A stretch of DNA of 64,000 bases from assembly GCF_900129655.1 (NCBI RefSeq), contig NZ_FQWK01000003.1, forward strand, positions 519,756 to 583,755. The letters are read 5' to 3'. This DNA is from Bacteroides clarus YIT 12056. Its GTDB lineage: Bacteria; Bacteroidota; Bacteroidia; Bacteroidales; Bacteroidaceae. This document shows, piece after piece, positions 7,156 through 16,772 of this stretch. A model generated the notes under the pieces. The model did not search any database. It was not told the DNA's origin and saw only the letters and a program-made list of their open reading frames with translations. A program made the translations under genes and the position numbers. Within the stretch, counting starts at the first letter, position 1; each line of letters opens with the position of its first letter.

Positions 7156-8694
7156 ATGACAGTAGTTACAATAGTAGTATCCATTGCCTGTTTCATCGTC
7201 GGCGGATTTGCTTCGTATATGTTCTTCAAGCATGGATTGAAGTCCAAATACGACAGCATCCTTAAAGAAGCCGAGGCTGAAGCGGAAGTGATTAAAAAGA
7301 ATAAGTTGCTGGAAGTAAAGGAAAAATTCCTGAACAAGAAAGCGGATTTGGAGAAAGAGGTATCACTCCGTAACCAAAAGATACAGCAGGCAGAGAATAA
7401 GTTGAAACAACGCGAACTGGTACTGAACCAGCGTCAGGAAGAAATTCAGCGTAAGAAGATGGAAGCCGAGGCGGTGAAAGAGAATCTGGAAGCCCAATTG
7501 GTAATCGTTGACAAAAAGAAAGAGGAACTGGAACATATGCAACGCCAGGAAATCGAAAAGCTGGAAGCAATTTCAGGCCTTTCCGCCGAAGAAGCCAAAG
7601 AGCGTATGGTAGAATCCTTGAAGGAAGAAGCCAAGACGCAGGCGCAATCCTATATCAATGATATCATGGACGATGCCAAACTGACAGCAAGCAAAGAAGC
7701 CAAACGTATCGTTATACAGTCCATCCAACGTGTAGCGACAGAGACCGCTATCGAAAACTCCGTTACTGTATTCCACATCGAATCGGATGAAATCAAAGGA
7801 CGCATCATCGGTCGTGAAGGACGTAACATCCGTGCGTTGGAAGCTGCCACCGGTGTGGAAATCGTTGTGGACGATACTCCGGAAGCCATCGTATTATCAG
7901 CCTTCGACCCGGTTCGCCGCGAAATTGCCCGTCTGGCATTGCACCAGCTGGTAACAGACGGACGTATCCATCCTGCACGTATCGAGGAAGTAGTAGCCAA
8001 AGTACGCAAGCAGGTGGAAGAGGAAATTATAGAAACCGGTAAACGTACTACCATAGACTTAGGTATTCATGGTCTGCATCCCGAGCTTATCCGTATCATC
8101 GGTAAGATGAAATACCGTTCGTCTTACGGTCAGAACCTGTTGCAACATGCCCGTGAAACAGCCAATTTATGTGCTGTAATGGCATCTGAGCTCGGTTTGA
8201 ACCCCAAAAAGGCAAAACGTGCCGGATTGCTGCATGATATCGGTAAAGTGCCCGATGAAGAGCCGGAATTGCCGCACGCACTCTACGGTATGAAACTGGC
8301 AGAGAAATTCAAGGAAAAGCCGGATATTTGCAACGCTATCGGCGCTCACCACGATGAAGTGGAAATGACCAGTCTGCTGGCTCCTATCGTACAGGTATGC
8401 GACGCCATCTCAGGAGCGCGTCCGGGAGCCCGCCGCGAAATTGTAGAGGCCTATATCAAGCGTCTCAACGACCTTGAGCAACTGGCGATGTCTTATCCGG
8501 GCGTAACAAAGACCTACGCTATCCAGGCAGGCCGTGAATTGCGCGTCATCGTCGGTGCAGACAAGATTGACGATAAGGCGACAGAAAACCTTTCCGGTGA
8601 AATAGCCAAGAAGATACAGGATGAGATGACTTATCCGGGACAGGTGAAAATTACCGTTATCCGTGAGACACGTGCGGTAAGCTACGCTAAGTAA
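7156..8694 (+). CDS. rny: Ribonuclease Y
   Basis: A membrane-anchored endoribonuclease of 512 aa that starts mRNA decay. The domains run in order: an N-terminal membrane span ([22 protein letters not shown]), a long coiled coil (about 30-180), a KH domain with [19 protein letters not shown] (about 215), and an HD domain with the metal-binding AGLLHDIGK (about 355) and HHDEVE. The length is typical. No separate -7 box is visible between the upstream terminator and the start, so expression may depend on readthrough or on a non-consensus promoter. A terminator follows. Confidence 0.95.
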   Translation: MTVVTIVVSIACFIVGGFASYMFFKHGLKSKYDSILKEAEAEAEVIKKNKLLEVKEKFLNKKADLEKEVSLRNQKIQQAENKLKQRELVLNQRQEEIQRKKMEAEAVKENLEAQLVIVDKKKEELEHMQRQEIEKLEAISGLSAEEAKERMVESLKEEAKTQAQSYINDIMDDAKLTASKEAKRIVIQSIQRVATETAIENSVTVFHIESDEIKGRIIGREGRNIRALEAATGVEIVVDDTPEAIVLSAFDPVRREIARLALHQLVTDGRIHPARIEEVVAKVRKQVEEEIIETGKRTTIDLGIHGLHPELIRIIGKMKYRSSYGQNLLQHARETANLCAVMASELGLNPKKAKRAGLLHDIGKVPDEEPELPHALYGMKLAEKFKEKPDICNAIGAHHDEVEMTSLLAPIVQVCDAISGARPGARREIVEAYIKRLNDLEQLAMSYPGVTKTYAIQAGRELRVIVGADKIDDKATENLSGEIAKKIQDEMTYPGQVKITVIRETRAVSYAK

Positions 8695-8717
8695 ACAAAA
8701 GAATTAAAACCATGAGA

Positions 8718-8752
8718 GGAGCGTTGGCAACAGGCCATTCGCTCCTTTTTTA
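8718..8752 (+). terminator. Terminator of rny
   Basis: The stem GGAGCG/CGCTCC (8718-8723 and 8740-8745) is followed directly by six Ts. Confidence 0.85.
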
Positions 8753-8817
8753 TTTTATCCGCTTCCGGAGTTCACGGAGTTTTCTTATTTTTGTGACTAT
8801 AAAAAGAGATAAAAGTC

Positions 8818-9573
8818 ATGAAGGAATATTTATTTGAGGTTTGCGCAAACTCGGTAGAGAGCTGCATTGCCGCCCAAGCGGGTGGAACCGATCGGGTAGA
8901 GCTGTGCGCCGGAATACCCGAAGGGGGAACTACCCCTTCGTACGGTGATATTGTCATTGCAAGAGAAGTCCTGCAAAAAAACAAACTACATGTTATTATC
9001 CGTCCGCGCGGCGGTGATTTTCTATACTCTCCTATCGAACAACGCATCATGCTAAAGGACATAGACAATGCCCGCCGCTTAGGAGCAGACGGTGTTGTTT
9101 TAGGCTGTCTGACGGATGACGGAGAAATCGATATTCCGCTAATGAAGCAATTCATGGAAGCCGCTCAAGATATATCGGTCACTTTTCACCGGGCTTTCGA
9201 TGTTTGCCGCAATCCGCAAAAAGCGCTGGAAGACATTATCAGTCTCGGATGCGACCGTATCCTGACCTCGGGACAGCAAGCCACAGCCGAACTGGGCATT
9301 CCCCTGTTGAAAGAACTGCAACAGCAGGCGGCAGGACGTATCACCTTGCTTGCCGGTTGTGGAGTAAATGAAACAAATATCGCACGTATAGCCCAAGAGA
9401 CAGGTATCAACGAGTTTCATTTCTCGGCCAGAGAAACAGTAGCAAGCCGTATGCAATACCGCAAAGAACGGGTGCCGATGGGCGCAACCGTACAAATCAA
9501 TGAATTTGAACGCAACGTGACAACTAAAGAACGGGTGAAAAAAACAATTGGAAAATTGAGAGCCGGGAGTTAA
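8818..9573 (+). CDS. cutC: CutC family protein
   Basis: A 251-aa TIM-barrel protein with the CutC landmarks FEVCANSVESCIAAQAGGTDRVELC at the N-terminus, VIIRPRGGDFLYS near residue 60, and VTFHRAFDVCRNP near 122. The C-terminal half contains DRILTSGQ and LLAGCGVN. It was originally linked to copper homeostasis, but that role is disputed and the true activity is uncertain. A -7 box TATTTTTG lies at 8786-8793. It converges with the following transglutaminase gene with only 13 bases between stops. Confidence 0.9.
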   Translation: MKEYLFEVCANSVESCIAAQAGGTDRVELCAGIPEGGTTPSYGDIVIAREVLQKNKLHVIIRPRGGDFLYSPIEQRIMLKDIDNARRLGADGVVLGCLTDDGEIDIPLMKQFMEAAQDISVTFHRAFDVCRNPQKALEDIISLGCDRILTSGQQATAELGIPLLKELQQQAAGRITLLAGCGVNETNIARIAQETGINEFHFSARETVASRMQYRKERVPMGATVQINEFERNVTTKERVKKTIGKLRAGS

Positions 9574-9586
9574 ATCCCTCACCTAC

Positions 9587-12268
9587 TTACAACTTACCAA
9601 TCGTTTTCGTCAACTGCTCGCCCAATCCTATTGTATAACCTTGCGAGATAAAGACTACCCTGTTAAATGTATCCGCAATGATAAATACAGGTAAGGTTTC
9701 TTTATGTCTTAACTTCATCGTCTCCGCAATCTGAGATTGAATACCGTCCGTATCTATACCATAGATAACGGTAGAAGGTAAATCGGGAAAAGATTCTTGA
9801 ACGAATTTCCCGGGCTGCGCCTCATTCGGGAAAAGCAATACCATCTTCCGTCCCCACTTTTCCAAATCTGTTTTGCAAGCGGCTATATCACGCAACGCAT
9901 GGTTGGTAGGTTCCTGGTTAACTCCCAAGATTCCGACAACAAAGTACCCCCGTCCGCAGGCTTCCAACAGGCTTTGCTTGGAACTGGCCGCTTGCAGCGG
10001 AGTAAAGAGAGACTCCGAATTGAAATTACCTATCACCTGCACTTCATCCTTACTTTCACGTACCGCCAACTCGAGATGAGTCGTCTGCCCGGGTTTGATA
10101 CTGAATTCCGTGATACGGGAAAGCACGCCGCCTTTTGCCAAACGGGTTCCGGTCACTAAAAGGTAATCTCCGCTATCCAATGATGTCCCTTTCCTCAACA
10201 GGCTGCTCCAAGTAGTGCCGCCGCCCATATCAAGGTCACCTTCATCGTAAGCCAACAACCGCAATTTCCCCTGCGGAGTTACTTTGGAAAGGGTGAAATG
10301 AGAATAATATTTGGGATCGTCCAAAGACTTGATAGGCGGATATTCAGCGACAAGCTTACCCTTCAGAGGAATAGTTTCCTCCATAGATACAAGGTCTTGC
10401 GGATTGCAGTCCAAATCGACATCTGTTGCGCCTTCCGCCCTTATCAGCTGTACCTTGCCCGTCACCTCGTCTATACGTGCAGGTATACCCATGCTACGCG
10501 CCATGGATACAAAGAAAATATCCCGGCTATGCGCATCCGCCAACCGCGCTCTCCACACGCCTTCGGGAGAAACAGGGTCGCCGCCTAAATTACAATTCTT
10601 ATCCACACGGATGTTTTCCGCCACCCACTTCACCAATTTCATCGGCTGTGCCGCATAGGCTTCCATATCTGCTTTTGAAACGACTTTCTTGAAGAAACCT
10701 TTGTAGGGAGTCAGCATTTCGTTACTTACACGCGGGTTACGTACATAGTTACGGAAAGTCTCCGCATCGGTACGCACGCTGGAGAGCATATGGTCTATCA
10801 GTACTTCCAGACCGACATCCCGAAGGTCTTTAGCCGAAATCCGTTGCAAGAGGTCGATGCCGCCTTTCTTTGACTTATCAGAGCGCAAACGGGTCATAAA
10901 GTCACAAATTACCTTATGATTGCCGCGGGAAGCAACCAATATCTTCGCGACGGCCTCCTCATCCAGCTTATATTTACGGGCAAAGGCGCGCGCCGAATCC
11001 TCGGTCATAAATGTCGCCGTATAGGCATTACGGATAGAATCTTCCTGCGCCAGCCGCCAATCATTCCCAGCGCGTTGCTCCGGTGTCACTTCGGGCAGAT
11101 TGGCTGTTTCCGGTGGCGGTACGATATCTATATCCATGGCAAAAGCATCGCCCTTCTTTTTATCAAGTTTCACCGTCAGTTCCGATTGCCTGCCGAAAGA
11201 GAGTTTGGCAAAACCGAAGCATCCGTCCTTCGATGCCCACACCAACATATCTCCCTTTCCTGCGGTCAATCCACAAGTGCCGCCGGCAGAGGTATATTTG
11301 GTAGCCACCGTATAGAATTCCGCATAATTGTAAAGTTTGAATTCCACACAGGCGCTATCCACGGGCGTACCGTCCGCATTCACTACGGTTACGGAAGCTT
11401 TTGCAGCAGGTGCATAATTGTCAATCACATTGATTTCGGTGTAAGTGGGAGTAACGGACATTATCTCTTCCTCCCCCTCATAGCGTCCAAAAACTTTTGT
11501 ATGCATCAGCATCCCCCGACTGGCAGGCGCATTGAACCACCCGAGATTAAGAACCGGTTCGGGCTCGCAAGCTCCCAAGAAATGCCATTTACCGTCTGCC
11601 CATGCCTCCACCCACGCATGATTATCATCGGTATGAGCCCAACGGGGCGTATATACCTGACGTGCCGGAATACCTACCGAACGGAGTGCGGCAACCAAAA
11701 ATGTTGATTCCTCCCCGCAACGGCCGTAAGCCGTACGTACCGTTGCCAGAGGCGAACTCGTACGCGCATCGGAAGGCATATAAATGGCTTTCTCATGGCA
11801 CCAGTGGTTCACTTCCAAAATGGCATCCCGCAAAGAAAGAGATTTCACCCGGTCTTTCAGCTCCTTATAGAATACGACGCGGGCGCTGTCCAAATGCTCA
11901 TTATTCACCCTCACCGGAAGAACAAAATGCCTGAATACATCTTCAGGGATAATCTTTCCCCAAGGCATTTCATCGGCAGCCCGCCGAGAAGCACGTACAT
12001 TCATCAAGTGAAACTCTCCGGAGTAATCCGCAATATCCGCCAAGGGCATATAAGCATAAAGAAACTCCAAAGCCTCACGCTCGTAAGCAGTGAGAGAAGC
12101 ATCGAATACGGCAAACAAGTCTCCTTGCGGCATCAAAGTCTTTTTCTTTTGAAAATCTTGCTCCACACGCGAGCGATAAGCGGCATCCGTCATGAAATGA
12201 GAATCGCCGCAAGCAGCCAGCAAACACAGCAAGCCGATTATGCCGGAAAGAAGAGTGGTACGTTTCAT
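9587..12268 (-). CDS. Transglutaminase-like lipoprotein (893 aa)
   Basis: A lipoprotein signal with lipobox LLAAC (MKRTTLLSGIIGLLCLLAACGDS). A transglutaminase core lies at about residues 170-250: the catalytic Cys is in AYGRCGEES and the His in DDNHAWVEAW. A beta-rich stretch follows, then a second region resembling a degenerate transglutaminase fold (ADAHSRDIFFVSMARSMGIPARIDEV, about 590-625), and a C-terminal thioredoxin-like part (TVIYGIDTDGIQ...PVFIIADTFNRVVF). It probably acts at the cell surface or in the periplasm as a peptidase or protein-crosslinking enzyme. I start it at 12268 because the lipobox follows and the -7 box TACTTTTG sits at 12296-12303. The substrate is unknown. Confidence 0.8.
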   Translation of the reverse strand: MKRTTLLSGIIGLLCLLAACGDSHFMTDAAYRSRVEQDFQKKKTLMPQGDLFAVFDASLTAYEREALEFLYAYMPLADIADYSGEFHLMNVRASRRAADEMPWGKIIPEDVFRHFVLPVRVNNEHLDSARVVFYKELKDRVKSLSLRDAILEVNHWCHEKAIYMPSDARTSSPLATVRTAYGRCGEESTFLVAALRSVGIPARQVYTPRWAHTDDNHAWVEAWADGKWHFLGACEPEPVLNLGWFNAPASRGMLMHTKVFGRYEGEEEIMSVTPTYTEINVIDNYAPAAKASVTVVNADGTPVDSACVEFKLYNYAEFYTVATKYTSAGGTCGLTAGKGDMLVWASKDGCFGFAKLSFGRQSELTVKLDKKKGDAFAMDIDIVPPPETANLPEVTPEQRAGNDWRLAQEDSIRNAYTATFMTEDSARAFARKYKLDEEAVAKILVASRGNHKVICDFMTRLRSDKSKKGGIDLLQRISAKDLRDVGLEVLIDHMLSSVRTDAETFRNYVRNPRVSNEMLTPYKGFFKKVVSKADMEAYAAQPMKLVKWVAENIRVDKNCNLGGDPVSPEGVWRARLADAHSRDIFFVSMARSMGIPARIDEVTGKVQLIRAEGATDVDLDCNPQDLVSMEETIPLKGKLVAEYPPIKSLDDPKYYSHFTLSKVTPQGKLRLLAYDEGDLDMGGGTTWSSLLRKGTSLDSGDYLLVTGTRLAKGGVLSRITEFSIKPGQTTHLELAVRESKDEVQVIGNFNSESLFTPLQAASSKQSLLEACGRGYFVVGILGVNQEPTNHALRDIAACKTDLEKWGRKMVLLFPNEAQPGKFVQESFPDLPSTVIYGIDTDGIQSQIAETMKLRHKETLPVFIIADTFNRVVFISQGYTIGLGEQLTKTIGKL

Positions 12269-12303
12269 AAGGTACATATCATTAAGGTTGAGCTGCAAAA
12301 GTA

Positions 12304-12628
12304 ACATAAATCACGTGCAAAAGAAAATTTATTTATCCCGAATGTATTATCGAGGCGGCATCTTCCCTAAACCATCCTTCGTATTGCCGGAGAAACCGAA
12401 CGCTCCGGGAAGATATCGTTTCCCTCCTAAGAAATCCCCTTATCCTCCGAAGATATGTTCCCGTAAAGGGAGGGACTCATCCCTGCCACCTCTTTCCGAT
12501 CACGTACCAACCGCACGTTCCGCCATATATTTGTAATACCCGGATAGCAAAACGATGTGTTTTTTAAGAAAATGAAAGGGTAGACGCAAATTTTTATGTT
12601 ATAAAACATACTTCTCGCGAACATTTTG
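12304..12628. other. Intergenic region with no recognised gene
   Basis: No convincing coding frame, RNA or repeat is seen. A lone TATATTTG (12521-12528, plus strand) could be a -7 box, but no gene follows it closely. Confidence 0.4.
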
Positions 12629-12636
12629 TATCTTTG
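12629..12636 (+). promoter_or_regulatory. -7 box TATCTTTG of the 46-aa gene
   Basis: A consensus -7 element. The transcribed leader of about 70 bases then contains an 8-bp hairpin, GCTTTCCG/CGGAAGGC with loop AAACG (12677-12697), ending 16 bases before the ATG. Confidence 0.55.
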
Positions 12637-12713
12637 CAGCGTTAATAAGAGAGAAAACAATAAAAGATGTTTAATCGCTTTCCGAAACGCGGAAGGCAAA
12701 AAAGAAGACGATT

Positions 12714-12854
12714 ATGAAAAAGAATGCAAATGAAATTTTTATGTTACAGTACCGTATCAAACGCTATCAAGCAATGGGTAACGGAGCTATGTGCCAAACC
12801 TTAAACGGCAAACTACAAAAACTGCTGGCAAAGCAAGCCACCATGACCATGTAA
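12714..12854 (+). CDS. Small unknown protein (46 aa)
   Basis: A complete small frame starting MKKNANEIFMLQYRIKRYQA and ending in KLLAKQATMTM. It is basic, probably helical, without signal or membrane segment, and contains one Cys. I do not recognise it. Support for a real gene: it lies between a consensus -7 box with a structured leader and a perfect 12-bp terminator hairpin, and nothing else occupies this transcript. A regulatory RNA with an incidental frame is the alternative. Confidence 0.55.
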   Translation: MKKNANEIFMLQYRIKRYQAMGNGAMCQTLNGKLQKLLAKQATMTM

Positions 12855-12878
12855 ATCACACCTTTAAATAAAATGAAC

Positions 12879-12917
12879 GAGGGCGGGAAATTTTTCAGTT
12901 TCCCGCCCTCTTCTTTT
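12879..12917 (+). terminator. Bidirectional terminator, perfect 12-bp stem
   Basis: GAGGGCGGGAAA (12879-12890) pairs perfectly with TTTCCCGCCCTC (12899-12910) and is followed by TTCTTTT. It can also end the convergent yccF-like gene. Confidence 0.85.
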
Positions 12918-12948
12918 ATCGGTCTTCTGCCTATGCAAGGCAGCATGC

Positions 12949-13323
12949 TTACGCCTCCACAATATCTTTTCCAAAAGGAGCCAATGCCAAAGCGGCAAGT
13001 TTGAAATGCTGCATACCGAAAGGAATGCCTATGACAGTGATGCACAGCAATATGCCAAACCCCAAATGTGAAAGGCAAATCCATATTCCACCCAGAAAAA
13101 TCCACAGCACATTCATCAGTATATACAGACACCCGCCGGAGCGTACTCCGCTACGCACATCCTTGCCGAAAGGCCACAAAGCAAGGCCTGCCATTTTCAT
13201 TGTCTGCATGCCGAAAGGAATACCGACGATTGTAATCATCATTAACAAACTGGCTATCATATACTCCACCGCGGTAAAAATACCGCCGAATACCAGCCAC
13301 AAAATATTCATCAGACATCCCAT
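12949..13323 (-). CDS. YccF family membrane protein
   Basis: A 124-aa protein made of two copies of the YccF domain. Each copy begins with a membrane span and ends in the conserved pattern IVGIPFGMQTMKMAGLALWPFGKD (first copy) or VIGIPFGMQHFKLAALALAPFGKD (second copy). The function is unknown. The -7 box TATCTTTG lies at 13351-13358 on the minus strand. It is a single-gene unit ending at the shared terminator. Confidence 0.9.
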   Translation of the reverse strand: MGCLMNILWLVFGGIFTAVEYMIASLLMMITIVGIPFGMQTMKMAGLALWPFGKDVRSGVRSGGCLYILMNVLWIFLGGIWICLSHLGFGILLCITVIGIPFGMQHFKLAALALAPFGKDIVEA

Positions 13324-13372
13324 TGTATTACGTTTTTATGTTCGACATTGCAAAGATAATATTCTTTCTTCC

Positions 13373-14473
13373 TTATTCATTGGATTCCCAGTCACTAAAT
13401 TCAAAACTCAGCTGCTCCCAGACACCTTTTTCATCACTTTCTTCACGAGGATTGGAAACGGAAAGCCCTATCAGGCGGATGGGATGATGTTCGTAATCGA
13501 CTTCCTTCAAAAGTTGCTTTGCCAAAGGCAGAATCACATCAAGGGCAATCAACTCTTTGGACTGCGTGATGCTGCGGGTGATTTGGCTGAAGTCATGAAA
13601 CTTGATTTTCAGCGTCAATGTATTTCCCCGGAAGTTCTTATGTTCCAAACGGCCTGCCAGTTCCACCGCGGTATGATACAATTCGATAATCACCGACGCC
13701 TGCCGGTTGATATCTTTTTCCAAAGTATGTTCGCACCCGATGGACTTGCGAACGCGTACCGCCTCTACCGGACGAAGGTCTATCCCACGGGCAAAATCAT
13801 AATAGATACTTCCTACTTTCCCGAACTCGCGCAGCAGCATTGCTTGCGAACAGGCGCGCAGCTGTTCTCCATTGTGTATCCCCAAAGCATGCATTTTCCT
13901 TGCCGTCACCGGTCCTACTCCCCAGAAACTTTCTATCGGCAAACGTGCTATAAACCCCAAAGCCTGGTCGGGATGAATGGTGCACAAGCCATCCGGCTTA
14001 CGGTAATCGGATGCTATTTTGGCAAGGAATTTATTATAGGAAATTCCCGCAGACGCCACCAAGCTCAGCCTTTCACGTACTTTCCGTTTTATTTCTTTGG
14101 CTATATCCACAGCCAGGGGCATACCCGGCTTGTTTTCCGTCACATCCAGAAAAGCCTCATCCAAAGAGATAGGCTCTATGATATCCGTATACTCATGGAA
14201 AATCTCATGTATCCGGCGGGATACCGATTTATACATATCCATGCGTCCCGGAATGAAAATAAGCTGCGGACACAACCGCTTCGCTTTCTGTGACGACATG
14301 GCCGAACGCACCCCGAACCGGCGGGCTTCATAGCTGGCGGCAGCCACCACGCCCCGTTCCTCGGCATGCCCCACTGCCACAGGCTTGCCACGCAGTTCCG
14401 GATTATCGCGCTGTTCCACAGATGCGTAAAAAGCGTCCATATCGATATGTATAATCTTCCGTTCGGCCATCAT
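13373..14473 (-). CDS. dinB: DNA polymerase IV (Y-family)
   Basis: A 366-aa translesion polymerase. The catalytic acids are in HIDMDAFYASVEQ (residues 8-20) and SLDEAFLDVT (about 102-111). The thumb carries the FWGVGPVTARKM helix-hairpin-helix. The C-terminus has a clamp-binding motif QLSFEF near the end. Two ATGs are adjacent at the start (MMAERK); either may be used. The gene follows the MATE gene on the same strand with a 27-base gap and may share its transcript. Confidence 0.95.
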   Translation of the reverse strand: MMAERKIIHIDMDAFYASVEQRDNPELRGKPVAVGHAEERGVVAAASYEARRFGVRSAMSSQKAKRLCPQLIFIPGRMDMYKSVSRRIHEIFHEYTDIIEPISLDEAFLDVTENKPGMPLAVDIAKEIKRKVRERLSLVASAGISYNKFLAKIASDYRKPDGLCTIHPDQALGFIARLPIESFWGVGPVTARKMHALGIHNGEQLRACSQAMLLREFGKVGSIYYDFARGIDLRPVEAVRVRKSIGCEHTLEKDINRQASVIIELYHTAVELAGRLEHKNFRGNTLTLKIKFHDFSQITRSITQSKELIALDVILPLAKQLLKEVDYEHHPIRLIGLSVSNPREESDEKGVWEQLSFEFSDWESNE

Positions 14474-14500
14474 CGTACCAACTACCGGTACAAAGATACA

Positions 14501-15847
14501 CTATTTTTTGTTCATCCGAAGTATACGTCGGTAGACATAAATAAAAGCGGGAATGAGGAACAAATCCGCGAAAATCCAAGCGGTCGGGTCACCGAAGCAA
14601 ACGGCGATGTAGCCGAATGCCGGCACCGCCAGCAAGCTGACCAGAATACGGGCTATCATTTCGGAAACGCCCGAAAGCATAGCCAGATTGGTGTAGCCCG
14701 CTCCTTGAATCGTGTAGCGCAGGATACAAAGCAACCCCAGTATCGGGAAGAAAGAGACAGATATATGCAGAAAAAGTTCCGCATCTCTCAGTATTTCCAC
14801 TTCCGAAGCCTCTACAAACAGCAGAGCGAACGTTCTGGCTCCGAGCATCAGCACCGCGAAAGTGAACGCCCAGTAGACAATCATCATCAGAGCGCTTGCC
14901 TTGACACCCTGCCATATACGTTCGGGCTTGCCCGCACCGTAGTTCTGTCCGCTATAAGTGGCCATCGCCATACCCAGGCTTTCGAAGGGACACATAAAGA
15001 ACATCTTGATACGCATGGCAGCCGTAAAAGCCGCTACACACGCCGTACCCAACGCGTTGTTGGCGCTCTGCAGCATGATACTGCCGATAGCGGTGATGGA
15101 AAACTGCAACCCCATAGGCACTCCGATATACATCAGCGTACGCGCCAGCGCGCCGTCGAATTTACGTTCGGCAGGAGTAGTTCTCAGAATTTCAAAACGC
15201 TTCATCATATAGATGTAACACAGCGCCGCCGAAACTCCCTGGGAAAAGACCGTAGCGATCGCCGCTCCCGCCACGCCCCAGTCCAAAACAAGGATACAAA
15301 ACAAGTCGAGCAGAATATTCAGGACGGTGGAAAAAAGCAGAAACCAAAACGGCGTCTTGCTATCCCCCAAAGCACGTATAATGCTGGACAACAAATTATA
15401 GAAGAAAGTACAGGGAACACCTATAAAAGTGACAAGCAGATAATAATAAGCTCCGGTAAAGATATTCTCCGGTGTACGCATCATGCGCAGAATATCCGCG
15501 CAATAAACGCTTGTGACCACGGCAAGCACCACCGACATTACCACGGCCAATTGCAGACTGACCGCCACATAACGGCGCATCGTAACATAATCCCTCGCCC
15601 CGAACTTCTGCGCCACCGGAATGCCGAACCCGCCGCAACATCCGTTGCAAAAACCGAGTATCAGGAATATGACCGATGTACTCGCCCCGACAGAAGCCAG
15701 CGCATTTATCCCCAAAAACTTACCGACAATCGCAGCATCCACCAAAGAATAGGTCTGTTGCAGCAAATTACCCAGCAATAAAGGCAAAGTGAAATTGAAT
15801 ATCAGCGGAAGAGCCCGTCCTTCCGTCATTTCTCTTGATGTCGCCAT
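14501..15847 (-). CDS. MATE family efflux transporter
   Basis: A 448-aa inner membrane protein with about 12 hydrophobic spans in two homologous halves. The N-terminal LPLIFNFTLPLLLGNLLQQTYSLVDAAIVGKFLG and the first-half GASTSVIFLILGFCNGCCGGFGIPVAQKFGA are typical of MATE exporters, which expel drugs or metabolites using Na+ or H+. The -7 box TAATTTTG is at 15874-15881 on the minus strand. The substrate cannot be read from sequence. dinB follows 27 bases downstream. Confidence 0.9.
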   Translation of the reverse strand: MATSREMTEGRALPLIFNFTLPLLLGNLLQQTYSLVDAAIVGKFLGINALASVGASTSVIFLILGFCNGCCGGFGIPVAQKFGARDYVTMRRYVAVSLQLAVVMSVVLAVVTSVYCADILRMMRTPENIFTGAYYYLLVTFIGVPCTFFYNLLSSIIRALGDSKTPFWFLLFSTVLNILLDLFCILVLDWGVAGAAIATVFSQGVSAALCYIYMMKRFEILRTTPAERKFDGALARTLMYIGVPMGLQFSITAIGSIMLQSANNALGTACVAAFTAAMRIKMFFMCPFESLGMAMATYSGQNYGAGKPERIWQGVKASALMMIVYWAFTFAVLMLGARTFALLFVEASEVEILRDAELFLHISVSFFPILGLLCILRYTIQGAGYTNLAMLSGVSEMIARILVSLLAVPAFGYIAVCFGDPTAWIFADLFLIPAFIYVYRRILRMNKK

Positions 15848-15975
15848 ACAATCTAATCCCCCGAAAGTCGGTGCAAAATTAGTAAAAGAAATGCTGGCGG
15901 AAATTGATGCATATCAAAAGATGCGGAAAATCCCGAGAGTGATTCGACATGTTTATTCAGACAGAAAACAGTCGC

Positions 15976-16686
15976 TTACAAGCCGGTCGTTTTCTTCAGT
16001 ACGGAGCTATGAGCCAGATAGTCGGGAGCCCCGGCGTAGATATACATCACGCTCCCTCCTTTAATGGCGTCGATGATAGGACGGCTGAGTTTTTGCGGGA
16101 CAGCCGGACAGCCGAAACTCCGTCCCAAACGTCCTCCCCTGCTTGCCACCGAAGGATCGGCATAGGCAGCTCCGTGCATCACAATGGCGCGCTCACGGGC
16201 ACGGTCGTTGATACCCTTTTCCAACCCGTTCAGGATAAGGGAATATCCGTTCCTCCCCTGATAGGTCGTCTCCGTCAGGTAGAAGCCCAAGGAGCTTTTG
16301 TAAGAACCGTATTCGTTGGAAAATGAGGTGGCATACTTGTCACCGCTGTTTTTGCCATGCGCAACGACCGAGGAAAAAAGCAGCTTCCGCCGCCCCATAT
16401 CGAATACAAACAGACGTTGCTCGGTAGAAGGACGGGAGAAATCAATCAGAGTGAGCACATCCCGTTTACGGCCTGCTATTTTATGATACCCCGTTACCGC
16501 CTGACGGAAAGCGTTCCAACTCACCACTCCTTCCAGTTGCATGGAACGGTACAGCTCTGCGCATGCCGCCGATTCCACCGCCGGCGCAACATCAGGCTTA
16601 TCCGGCACACCGGTGGCAGGCTTGCTTCCCAAAAACAGGAAACAAGGAAAAAACAGGAATAAAAAAGACAAGCAAACTCGCAACAT
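15976..16686 (-). CDS. Murein L,D-transpeptidase of the YkuD_2 type
   Basis: A 236-aa exported protein with an N-terminal hydrophobic signal (MLRVCLSFLFLFFPCFLFLG). The C-terminal catalytic part contains RERAIVMHGAAYADP and the catalytic motif GRLGRSFGCPAVP, with Cys near residue 205. It is expected to act on peptidoglycan in the periplasm. The ATG at 16686 begins the signal peptide, and a -7 box TAACTTTG at 16716-16723 (minus strand) supports it. It lies directly downstream of a second, unrelated-type L,D-transpeptidase gene. Confidence 0.85.
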   Translation of the reverse strand: MLRVCLSFLFLFFPCFLFLGSKPATGVPDKPDVAPAVESAACAELYRSMQLEGVVSWNAFRQAVTGYHKIAGRKRDVLTLIDFSRPSTEQRLFVFDMGRRKLLFSSVVAHGKNSGDKYATSFSNEYGSYKSSLGFYLTETTYQGRNGYSLILNGLEKGINDRARERAIVMHGAAYADPSVASRGGRLGRSFGCPAVPQKLSRPIIDAIKGGSVMYIYAGAPDYLAHSSVLKKTTGL

Positions 16687-16772
16687 AAATATCCGACCTG
16701 AGAAAATATCGGCGGCAAAGTTAGCACTTTCCGTCCATACACCTATCACACAGATAGTTAAAAAGAGAGGTA

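Noticed and set aside
12427..12699. Minus-strand frame of 90 codons in the gap before the 46-aa gene
   Set aside because: It has no promoter box, crosses the plus-strand promoter and leader hairpin, and its protein shows no recognisable feature.
13001..14293. Long plus-strand frame of 430 codons
   Set aside because: It is fully antisense to yccF and dinB, whose motifs are complete, and its protein shows no domain.
14366..15781. Plus-strand frame of 471 codons
   Set aside because: It is antisense to the MATE gene and rich in His, Arg and Gln without any domain.
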